From NCBI RefSeq assembly GCF_023516615.1, contig NZ_JAMGBF010000104.1:1-45851 (forward strand): 45,851 nucleotides of DNA, written 5' to 3'. The position numbers were made by a program, and so were the translations under genes. The notes beneath the pieces were generated by a model that was not told where the DNA came from, ran no database searches, and saw nothing but the letters and a program-made list of their open reading frames with translations. This stretch comes from Streptomyces panaciradicis (GTDB lineage: Bacteria; Actinomycetota; Actinomycetes; Streptomycetales; Streptomycetaceae). This document shows positions 31,667 through 39,076 of the stretch, piece after piece (the stretch's first letter is position 1; every line of letters begins with the position of its first letter).

Positions 31667-32304
31667 GGGGGCGACTCCATTGTCAGAAGGGTCACTGCGC
31701 GGGCACGATCCACGAGGTTGTTTTCCGCACCATCGGGAGACCGTCGGCCGCGCTGGGGACCAGGTAGGGGTGACAAGGCCGTCCGCGAGGACAGCCCAGA
31801 CCACGAGGAGGGCGGTACGGATGGCCTTGCCTTGGGGGGAGAGGGACTGCGGCCCGGGGCCGCCGGAGCGGTCGATGCCCGTCGTCCGTCTTCGAACGGC
31901 CGGGACTCGACTACCTGCGGAACAAGCCGAAAGCCGCTCTCCCAGGATCCCGCCGGCCGTCTGTGCGTTGTTGCTGTCCCTCGCTGATGATGCTGCTCAG
32001 CGGCCCGGGAGTCCAACACGGATGCTGGTACACAGCCATCGAAGATGACGATTGACCAACTCCGGTCCGCAGCCGCGCTGTCCACGCGGCGGGACGTCAA
32101 TGAATCGCAACCTTCGATCATTACGTGCGCGATTCGGTGTTGGACCCCGGCCCATGGCGGTACGCATGATCGAGGGAGCAGCGACCGCCATGCGAAGCGG
32201 CGGACTTCCCGTGCCGCCACGCCCGGACAAAGCACGGCACTCGCAGCGGATGCACACCGTGACAGCCGCGCCGGCTGACACGGCGGCCGTCGACCTCGGA
32301 GCCA
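31667..32304. other. Divergent intergenic region without a convincing gene
   Basis: This 638-base stretch separates the ALDH and the intact P450, which point away from each other. None of its frames looks like protein. It must hold promoters for both and may hold AraC or other regulator sites, but I see no clear palindrome or consensus promoter. Confidence 0.45.
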
Positions 32305-33486
32305 ATGATGCCTTCAACGACCCTGCCCTCAAGCGACGTCGACCTTTTCGCCACGGACACACTGCTCGATCCCTATCCCGTGTATGCGCGCCTACGAGAT
32401 GCGGGACCGGTGGTCCGGCTCAGCCGCTACGACGCGTGGGCGTTGCCGCGCTACGAGCAGGTCAGTGCCGCGTTGCGTGATCACGAGACGTTCAGCTCCG
32501 CGTCCGGCGTGGGCTTCGCGGCCGGCATGAACGAGCTCATGGCCGGCGGCGTGCTGGCCTCCGACCCCCCTCACCACACCTCTCTGCGCGTCATCCTCTC
32601 CCGCATGCTGATGCCCCGGGCGCTGCGGGACCTCGGCCCCTCGGTGGCCGCCGCGGCGGAAGACATCGTCGACCGCTTGGCGACCGGCGTGGAATTCGAC
32701 GCGGTGTCCGACCTCGCAGAGGCGTTCACTCCGCGGTTCGTCGCCGATCTCATCGGTCTGCCCGAGGAAGGCCGCGACCAGCTCCTGGAGTTCGGCGCCT
32801 CCACCTTCGAGGGTCTGGGTCCCTTGGGAGAGCGGACACCTGCCGCGATGCGACAGCAGCAGGCTCTGCTGCACTACGTCCGCACCACCGCCGCCCGGGA
32901 CCGGCTTGCCGAAGGCGGTCTCGGCGCTCGCGTCTGGGAGGCGGTCGACTCGGGCGAGATCGACGAGGCCGCAGCGTTCACCCTCATGATGGCGTTCCTC
33001 GCCACGGGCATGGACACCACGATCCTCTCCTTGGCGGCCGCCGTCCGGCTGTTCGCCGAACACCCCGACCAGTGGGACGCCCTGCGGAGCGACCCCTCGC
33101 TGCTGCCCGCCGCCTACCTCGAGGTCCTGCGCATCGCATCTCCCGTCACCCTGTTCAGCAGGGTGACAACCAGGGCTTGGGAGTGCGACGGCGTCACCAT
33201 CCCCGCAGGTGATCGTGTCGCCGTGATGTATGCCTCCGCCAACCGCGACGAACGCAAGTGGGGCGACCCGGAGCGCTTCGACATCACCCGGAAGCCGTCC
33301 GATCACCTGACCTTCGGCGTCGGCATCCACGCCTGCGTCGGCCAGAACCTGGCCAAACTTGAAGCGCACGCCCTCCTCACAGCACTGCTGTCACGGGTGC
33401 GCCGGTTCGAGATCGGCAAGCCCGAGTTCATCGTGAACAACACCCTGCACGGGCTGAGCAAGCTTCCCTGCCGGATCGTCACCTGA
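32305..33486 (+). CDS. Cytochrome P450
   Basis: A 393-residue soluble bacterial P450 from the ATG at 32305 (ATG also at 32308). It has LASDPPHHTSLRVILSRMLM, the I-helix LMMAFLATGMDTTILSL with the acid-Thr pair, YLEVLRIASPVTLFSRVTTR with ExxR, VMYASANRDERKWGDPERFD, and the heme loop FGVGIHACVGQNLAKLEAHA with the axial Cys. P450s insert oxygen with electrons from ferredoxin and its reductase; the only redox partners nearby are those at 27960-29248, whose own P450 is broken. It is likely the working enzyme of the locus. N-terminal similarity to the broken P450 (DVDLF, DPYPVY, LSRYDAW) suggests they are paralogues. Confidence 0.95.
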   Translation: MMPSTTLPSSDVDLFATDTLLDPYPVYARLRDAGPVVRLSRYDAWALPRYEQVSAALRDHETFSSASGVGFAAGMNELMAGGVLASDPPHHTSLRVILSRMLMPRALRDLGPSVAAAAEDIVDRLATGVEFDAVSDLAEAFTPRFVADLIGLPEEGRDQLLEFGASTFEGLGPLGERTPAAMRQQQALLHYVRTTAARDRLAEGGLGARVWEAVDSGEIDEAAAFTLMMAFLATGMDTTILSLAAAVRLFAEHPDQWDALRSDPSLLPAAYLEVLRIASPVTLFSRVTTRAWECDGVTIPAGDRVAVMYASANRDERKWGDPERFDITRKPSDHLTFGVGIHACVGQNLAKLEAHALLTALLSRVRRFEIGKPEFIVNNTLHGLSKLPCRIVT

Positions 33487-33617
33487 GCCGACCGCACTGC
33501 CGAACGCCTCGAGTGAAGGCCGGCCCCAGCTGCCACCGCAGTCACCCTTGGTCCGGTAGCAGCAGCGGTGCTGCCCACCTCGTCGGTCACCCCGCAGCTG
33601 GTTCATGGGTCGCTTTG

Positions 33618-33797
33618 AAGACGGTCATGTCCGCCGACCTGCTACTGCTCGCCGCCGGCCTGTATGCCATCTCCTTCCTCAGGGTCGACGCCGGCTACCT
33701 GCCCTTCCTCGGCGGCCTGGTCCTGGCGGGCTTGGGCATCGGCGTGAGCGGCGCCGTCGGCACGACGGCCATCACCGGCTCGCTCGGCCGCACGCCC
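33618..33797 (+). pseudogene. MFS transporter fragment
   Basis: One frame reads SADLLLLAAGLYAISFLRVD, AGYLPFLGGLVLAGLGIGVS and GTTAITGSLGR. This matches a piece from the second half of EmrB/QacA-type transporters (a helix, a glycine-rich helix, then TTAITGSLG before helix 11). Nothing before or after continues it: about 60 of 450 residues remain. The rest of 33487-34086 shows no gene. Confidence 0.6.
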
Positions 33798-34086
33798 GTG
33801 TATCCGAACGCCGCCCGCGGCGGCCGGCCTCCACGTCGCGGATCAGCGCGGCACCAGGAGCGCGGCACCCTCTGACGGCGTCAGGAGCGCATTCATGAAC
33901 GGCCTTTCCGGCGCGTCCTCGGTGCAGCAGGCTCGGGGTAAGTGGCAAGGCACTTGAGAACCAGCCCCATGCCGTGCTCGACGTCGAGTCGACCAGGGGT
34001 GGTCGCGATCGCGCACCGCACGCGGTCCCGCCGTCGGGGTCCGATGCGCCGGTGATGCTGTGGGCCGCGTGCGCGCACGTTGCCCC

Positions 34087-35055
34087 TCAGCCACGGGTTG
34101 AGCTGGGGAGTGGGCGCGTTTCTCCGGGAGTGCTGCCGAAATGGCTCCGGAAGACCCGGGTGAAGTGGGCCTGGCTGGCGAAACCCCAGCAATGGGCGAT
34201 CTCGGCGATCGTCAGATGGCGGGAGCCCGGATCGGTGAGAACCTGCCGGGCCTTGCCGAGCCGCTGTTCGAGAATGTAGCGGGAGGGGCTGACTCCGGTC
34301 GACTGGAAGATACGGCTGAGGTGCCGCGTGGACACTCCGATCGCCTCGGCAACGCGGCCCGAGCTCAGCTCCGGGTCGGCAAGGTGCCGGGCTATGTAGT
34401 CCTGAGCAACCGCCAGTTGGGAGAGCACGACGGGCGGAGCGGAGCCGCCCAGCCGCGGTGCGGCCAGCGTGCGGACGAGGGAGAGCACAGTCGCCTGGGT
34501 GCCGGCCGCGTCCTCGCCGCCCTGCTTCGCGACCCAGTCGTTCATTACCGCCTCCAGCGCGGAGGCCTGTGCGCCTTCGGCGGCCGACCCCCTGCCGAGC
34601 AGTATCGGCGCGGACACCTCACCTGGGGCACAGTGCGTGGCGAACACCTCACGGGGGATGTCGACCAGCAGTTGCCGCATGGGAGAGGGGAAACCGAACA
34701 GATAGGGCCGGCGTGTGTCGTAGAGGATCATGTCGCCTGTCCGGAGGGTGACGCAGCCACCCTCGTGGAAGAACACCCCGCAGCCTTCTGTCAGCAGCGT
34801 GACGAAGATCGACTCCTTCGGCAGGGTCTGACAGATCCGTGGGGTCCGTTCGATGACATGCTCGTTGCCGTCGATCTCTGCCAGCCGCAGGTCGCCCAGC
34901 TCGACGTTCACCTCTGAGGCCAGCAGGCCTTCCTGCGAGTACGACGAACACGTCAAGCCCACCAGAGCCTGTCGGTTGTGTTCCTCCCAGAAGTCGATAC
35001 GGTCCGCCGGATCGACCGACTGCGTGGACACGCGGGAGACGGTAGGCAGGTTCAC
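34087..35055 (-). CDS. AraC-family transcriptional regulator
   Basis: A 322-residue protein from a GTG at 35053-35055, chosen because AAGGAG lies 6 bases upstream; the open frame continues further but without protein-like sequence. The N-terminal sensor part (FWEEHNRQALVGLTCSSYSQ, FFHEGGCVTLRTGDMILYD, RRPYLFGFPSPMRQLLVDIP) is the AraC-binding-like domain of XylS/EthR-type activators. Residues about 215-320 are the double helix-turn-helix: AQDYIARHLADPELSSGRVA, EAIGVSTRHLSRIFQSTGVS and IAEIAHCWGFASQAHFTRVF. EthR, the activator of the Rhodococcus ethABCD P450 system, is also AraC/XylS type, so it may control the P450/ferredoxin genes or the cupin operon. Confidence 0.92.
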   Translation of the reverse strand: MNLPTVSRVSTQSVDPADRIDFWEEHNRQALVGLTCSSYSQEGLLASEVNVELGDLRLAEIDGNEHVIERTPRICQTLPKESIFVTLLTEGCGVFFHEGGCVTLRTGDMILYDTRRPYLFGFPSPMRQLLVDIPREVFATHCAPGEVSAPILLGRGSAAEGAQASALEAVMNDWVAKQGGEDAAGTQATVLSLVRTLAAPRLGGSAPPVVLSQLAVAQDYIARHLADPELSSGRVAEAIGVSTRHLSRIFQSTGVSPSRYILEQRLGKARQVLTDPGSRHLTIAEIAHCWGFASQAHFTRVFRSHFGSTPGETRPLPSSTRG

Positions 35056-35344
35056 CTGAATCTCCTTTCCAGCCCATGCGTCCCTGGTGACGGTGGCGCA
35101 GGACCGCTCTGCCGTGACGACAGGGAGTCGATGCAGCCGCTGAGCCGGCCTTCGTGCTCTGACGTGCGGGGCCGTCCGAGGTGCTGGTGCTGTCTCTCGG
35201 CGAGGGTACCCCCGGTGCGCTGCCCCGTCACGGGTCGCGCCCTTGAGGCGGAACAGGCAGACCGGGAGCGGCAGGTACGGCGGCCGAGTCCGGCGGCAGC
35301 GTGGTCGGCTGCCGCCCCTCGTGTGCTCGACCACCGAAGACCTG

Positions 35345-36529
35345 TCACGATCGTGGCGAGCCGGTCTCAGCACCTCCCCCGCGGGCCGAGGTCGGCTGCG
35401 TCGCAGTCCCGGCCGCCGCCGCGCAGGGGATGAGAGGGTCGACACGGTCACGGTGTGCGGCGGGATCGACAAGGATCTTGATCTGGTGTCCCGGGCCGCC
35501 CAGCAGCGCCTCGAAGCCGTGGGGTATCAGGCCGTCGAGTGCGATGGTCGAGGTGACGACCGGTGTCAGATCCAGCCCCCGCTCCGCGACGAGCCGGATG
35601 AGTTCCGGATAGGTGTCGCGGTAGCCGACGCTGGCGACGATCGACTGCTCGTTGTTGACCAGGGCGAAGGTGTCCAAAGACACCTGAGGCGCCAGGCCGA
35701 CGAGGACGACCCGGCCACCGCGCCGGGTAGCGGCCAGGCAGGTCCGCAGGGCTCTCTCGGAGCCGACGACCTCGAACGCGGCATCGACCCCCTCACCGCC
35801 GGTCAACTCCCTGATCCGCTCCCCCACACCTTCTTCCGTCCGCGCATCGATCAGATCGGTGGCGCCCAGTCCGGCCGCGCGATCCAGGCGAGCGGAGGAA
35901 ACGTCGACGGCGAAGATGCGCCGAACGTTGCGTTCCGCGGCGAGCCGGACGGTGAGCAGGCCGACCGGGCCCAGGCCGACGACCGTCACCGTCTCGGGAG
36001 TGGCCCCCGCGCGCCGTAGCGCGTGCAAGGCGACCGAGGCCGGTTCGAAGAGCGCGGCCTGCTCCAGCGGCACGGCCTCGGGGAGACGGTGCGCCATGTA
36101 GGCCGGGATCGCCACGTACTCGGCCATGCCGCCGTTACCCATCAGCCCCGCGAATCCGAAGTGCCGGCAGATGTTGTACTCACCTGCCCGGCACCGTGGG
36201 CAGGCCCCGCACCGGTAGTTCGGTTCGACCGCCACCCGGTCTCCGATCGCCAGGCCGATCACCGACGGCCCGAGGGCCACCACGGTCCCGCAGAACTCGT
36301 GGCCGAGGACGAGCGGAGCTGTGGCACCGGAGCCTGGATGCGGCTCCCCGACGGGGATGGCGTGCGGACCGTCGGCGTATTCGTGCAGGTCACTGCCGCA
36401 GATACCGCAGTAGGCGACCTCGATGAGCACCTCGCCACGCTCTGGTGCGGGGACGTCCACCTCGGCAATGCGGACGTCCCTGGCTCCGTACCAGACAGCG
36501 GCCCGCATGCGCCGCGTGTCGGCCCTCAT
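35345..36529 (-). CDS. Zinc-dependent alcohol dehydrogenase, butanediol-dehydrogenase-like
   Basis: A 394-residue MDR-type ADH from the ATG at 36527-36529, overlapping the MFS stop by ATGA. It has the catalytic zinc set VAYCGICGSDLHEY and PLVLGHEFCGTVVALG, the structural zinc cysteines YRCGACPRCRAGEYNICRH, and the NAD-binding turn VTVVGLGPVGLLTVRLAAER followed by FAVDVSSARLDRA (Asp, NAD-specific). The GSDLHEY and CRAGEYNICR features are typical of the 2,3-butanediol/acetoin branch, which oxidises vicinal diols to hydroxyketones. Located with a dihydroxyacetophenone-dioxygenase-like cupin, it may convert an aryl-1,2-diol to the aryl hydroxyketone. The last 30 residues are a Pro/Ala-rich extension. 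Confidence 0.93.
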   Translation of the reverse strand: MRADTRRMRAAVWYGARDVRIAEVDVPAPERGEVLIEVAYCGICGSDLHEYADGPHAIPVGEPHPGSGATAPLVLGHEFCGTVVALGPSVIGLAIGDRVAVEPNYRCGACPRCRAGEYNICRHFGFAGLMGNGGMAEYVAIPAYMAHRLPEAVPLEQAALFEPASVALHALRRAGATPETVTVVGLGPVGLLTVRLAAERNVRRIFAVDVSSARLDRAAGLGATDLIDARTEEGVGERIRELTGGEGVDAAFEVVGSERALRTCLAATRRGGRVVLVGLAPQVSLDTFALVNNEQSIVASVGYRDTYPELIRLVAERGLDLTPVVTSTIALDGLIPHGFEALLGGPGHQIKILVDPAAHRDRVDPLIPCAAAAGTATQPTSARGGGAETGSPRS

Positions 36530-37875
36530 TCGGCCGTTCCCGCCGCCACCGTGCCAGAGCCGAATGCGGCCGTGGCCCGCTCGGCCCGCCGGCGCAGTAC
36601 CCGTGGGGCGGTCTCCCGCAGACCGAAAGACAGCAGGACGACGGCGACGGCGCCACCGGCGGAGATGAACATGGCCGTCTGCAGGCCCCAGACATCCGAC
36701 GCCCGCCCGGCGATCACCGGGGCAAGGAACCCACCGGCCAGCTCACCGATCCCCATGACCAGCCCGAGTGCGGTGGCCAGCGCACCACGGGGCACCGTCT
36801 CGGCGGGGATGGTGGCCATGAACAAGGTGAAGCAGCCGAGGCCGGTGTACGTGAGCACGACGACCAGGCCCAGCACCACAGGATCGCTGACGTACACCAT
36901 GGCGAGTGGACACAGGGCCGCTGTGGCGGAAAAGGCGATCATGGTCGGCTTGCGGCCGATGCGATCGGAAACGGCGGGGGTGAGGAACCCCCACAGCACC
37001 CACCCCACGCCCAGGCACGTCATGACTGCACTCATGGTGCTCGGGGAGAAGCCCTTGACGGTCAGCAGATACGTGGGAGTGAAGGTGACGATGACGATGA
37101 ACCAGGTGAGATAGCAGCACGCGGCCGCCATGCACAGGATGATGTTGCGGTGTCCCAGAACCTCCCGCACCGACGGCTTGGGCACGGCCGTCGTCCCGGG
37201 GGCGGCCTCGGCGTCGGCGGCGGCGACCTGGACCCGGCCGCCGGGCGGCGCTTCCCTGACCGACTTCGCGATCCAGGCCGCGATGAGCAGACCTGGCACG
37301 ATCGTCAACAGCAAGGCAGTCCGCCAGCCGTGGAGTTCGGCGATCCACACCACGACCAGCGGGGCGAGGATCCCGCCCATCAGACCGGCCGACGAGCCCT
37401 GCAGCAGTCCCATGTTGAGACCGCGACGGCTCTCCCGGGATGCCTCCACCATCATCGACTGGGCCAGCGGAAGCACGGCTCCTTCCGCCACGCCCATCAG
37501 GGCCCGGGCGACGAGCAGTCCGAGGAAGCCGGTCATGAGACCGCCCGCCGCGGAGAAGCAGGAGAAGAGGACGACCGCGCCGATCAGGATGGGTTTGCGT
37601 CTGCCGAGCTTGTCCGACAGACGGCCGGCGACCAGTCCGGACAGCGCCCAGGTGAGGGCCAGCACCCCGGACAGGGTGCCCAGCTCGGTGTTGGAGAGGT
37701 GGAAGTCCTTGCTGATGTACGGGGCGAGGAAGGGCAGCGCCTGGCGGTCGAAGAAGACGAAACCGAAGGCCAGGAAGAGGATCAGCAGCAGCCGGTTCTC
37801 ATACCGATGTGCTGCGCCGTCGGTGGCGACGGGAGTTTCTGCGTCGGGCCGGACCCGGGTACGGATACGTGACAT
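36526..37875 (-). CDS. MFS transporter, aromatic-acid/ACS type
   Basis: A 449-residue membrane protein from the ATG at 37873-37875. It begins ENRLLLILFLAFGFVFFDRQ, a D-R-Q motif in helix 1 that is typical of anion:cation symporters and phthalate-type permeases, then LAPYISKDFHLSNTELGTLS, AGRLSDKLGRRKPILIG (the MFS loop 2-3 motif), ARALMGVAEGAVLPLAQSMM and EASRESRRGLNMGLLQGSSA. A central loop (REAPPGGRVQVAAADAEA) separates two six-helix halves, and a second loop motif (VSDRIGRKPTMIAF) is present. Import of an organic acid is the most likely role. It is 30 bases after the cupin gene and overlaps the ADH gene, so the three form one operon. Confidence 0.93.
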   Translation of the reverse strand: MSRIRTRVRPDAETPVATDGAAHRYENRLLLILFLAFGFVFFDRQALPFLAPYISKDFHLSNTELGTLSGVLALTWALSGLVAGRLSDKLGRRKPILIGAVVLFSCFSAAGGLMTGFLGLLVARALMGVAEGAVLPLAQSMMVEASRESRRGLNMGLLQGSSAGLMGGILAPLVVVWIAELHGWRTALLLTIVPGLLIAAWIAKSVREAPPGGRVQVAAADAEAAPGTTAVPKPSVREVLGHRNIILCMAAACCYLTWFIVIVTFTPTYLLTVKGFSPSTMSAVMTCLGVGWVLWGFLTPAVSDRIGRKPTMIAFSATAALCPLAMVYVSDPVVLGLVVVLTYTGLGCFTLFMATIPAETVPRGALATALGLVMGIGELAGGFLAPVIAGRASDVWGLQTAMFISAGGAVAVVLLSFGLRETAPRVLRRRAERATAAFGSGTVAAGTAE

Positions 37876-37905
37876 CGGAACCTCGTTCGAGCGGTGGGAC
37901 CGGGA

Positions 37906-38439
37906 TCACCGGAAGAGTGAGTTGACGTAGTCGGCACCGATGCCGACCTTGTCGTAGTGGTTCCTGCACAGCTCGATGTAGTCGTGGACATCGAAGTAGC
38001 CGGTGGTGTTGCCGTCCTCGTCCAGCCAGATCAAGGGACCCTTGACGATGAAGAACGCCTTCATCGGCTCGTCGCTCTCGTAGGCCACCAGCGTGTGTCC
38101 CTCACCGGGTGCCTCGTAGACGAAGTCACCGGCCCGCGCGGTCCACGGCCGCTCCAGGTAGCCCCATTTGCCGGAGATCGTGTACGCGAACACCTCGTGC
38201 GGGTGGTAGTGCCGGTTGACGAGGCCGGCCTGCTTGGCGCAGAGGATGTCGGCCCAGGAGTTGTCCTTGACGTTGATCCACAGGGGCCGGGATCCCACGG
38301 TCTCGCTGAGCGGTGCGTAGTACCGGTCGTCGTCGGTGGCCACCTGGGACAGATAGACCTCCGGCTGAGCGTCGGGCTTCAGCGAGTCGGCGATCGGCTT
38401 GAGGCTCTTCCAGAATTCCGACCTGGCTTCCTCGGGCAT
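37906..38439 (-). CDS. Cupin, 2,4'-dihydroxyacetophenone-dioxygenase-like
   Basis: A 177-residue protein from the ATG at 38437-38439, with AAGGAG 7 bases upstream. It is a single cupin: RPLWINVKDNSWADILCAKQ, AGLVNRHYHPHEVFAYTISG and KWGYLERPWTARAGDFVYEA with PGEGHTL, giving the HxH-x3-E and a later His for the non-heme metal. The sequence pattern and length are those of 2,4'-dihydroxyacetophenone dioxygenase, which splits the C-C bond between the two carbons of an aryl hydroxyketone to give 4-hydroxybenzoate and formate. First gene of a cupin - MFS - ADH operon whose ADH could make the hydroxyketone. The exact substrate is inferred from family resemblance. Confidence 0.85.
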   Translation of the reverse strand: MPEEARSEFWKSLKPIADSLKPDAQPEVYLSQVATDDDRYYAPLSETVGSRPLWINVKDNSWADILCAKQAGLVNRHYHPHEVFAYTISGKWGYLERPWTARAGDFVYEAPGEGHTLVAYESDEPMKAFFIVKGPLIWLDEDGNTTGYFDVHDYIELCRNHYDKVGIGADYVNSLFR

Positions 38440-38631
38440 GTTTCGGCTCCTTGTCGTCGAGGTGACCGACAGTGAACCTCCTGAGCCGCAGGCAGGTCTT
38501 TCCCCTGGCAGACGTGGAGGATTGCCTGTTTGGGACATGCGCCTCTTCGCGACCTCACGTGCACAGCGGTGGACCGATATGCACGGCCGCCAGTTGCCTT
38601 CGGCCTCTCTGGCAGCGGCCACGACCGGCTG

Positions 38632-38775
38632 GACGGCATCGGGGCCACCCGTCGCATCGCCGCCGACGACCGCGACCGCGCCGTCATCATCAACGGCTTC
38701 GGCCTTGGCGGAGTACGCCTACGACGGCCTTGCGCGCAGGAGCCGGCGGCTTCGTTCTGACCGACGCCCGCCCTG
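38632..38775 (+). pseudogene. NarL-type response regulator receiver fragment
   Basis: Across three frames the plus strand reads DGIGATRRIAADDRDRAVII, then EYAYDGL, then LRAGAGGFVLTDARP, matching the part of a NarL/LuxR receiver after the phospho-acceptor (DGIEATRRI ... EYAYDALRAGASGFLLKDARP). Frameshifts separate the pieces, and neither the start nor the LuxR DNA-binding end is present. It is a decayed remnant, with no kinase nearby. The surrounding 38440-39076 holds no other gene. Confidence 0.55.
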
Positions 38776-38880
38776 TCTGCTGTGGCTCGCCGCGAGCCTG
38801 GAGGCCATGACCGCCTGTGGGCCCTTCGGCCCCTGACCGACCTGTATGCCCCGCTCCTGCTTTTGTCGGATGCGACCTCA

Positions 38881-38924
38881 CGCGAGCCTGCCCACGGGGA
38901 GGGGCCCCGTTGAGCAGGCTCGCG
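38881..38924 (-). terminator. Strong hairpin downstream of the GH78 gene
   Basis: CGCGAGCCTGC (38881-38891) pairs perfectly with GCAGGCTCGCG (38914-38924), and inside it ACGGGG (38894-38899) pairs with CCCCGT (38905-38910). There is no U tract, usual for Streptomyces terminators. It lies about 150 bases beyond the GH78 stop and could end that transcript; it would also work on the plus strand. Confidence 0.55.
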
Positions 38925-39076
38925 ATCGCGGATTCGACGGTCGGGATCCTTGAAAGCGCTCTTCCTGACCACCTCGGAGGAGGTCAGGACGCTGACGTCG
39001 CTCAGCCGGGCCCAGACTCAGCTCACGTGTGGGTCGCCGCGCCCGCGGCGTCGAGGCCGGCCAGGACAGGGCACAG

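Noticed and set aside
18228..38439. Carotenoid biosynthesis cluster
   Set aside because: No phytoene synthase, desaturase or lycopene cyclase is present. The neighbours are degradative enzymes.
18228..38439. A complete aromatic ring-fission pathway
   Set aside because: No intradiol or extradiol dioxygenase is recognisable. The cupin is a side-chain C-C cleaving type, so ring opening must occur elsewhere if at all.
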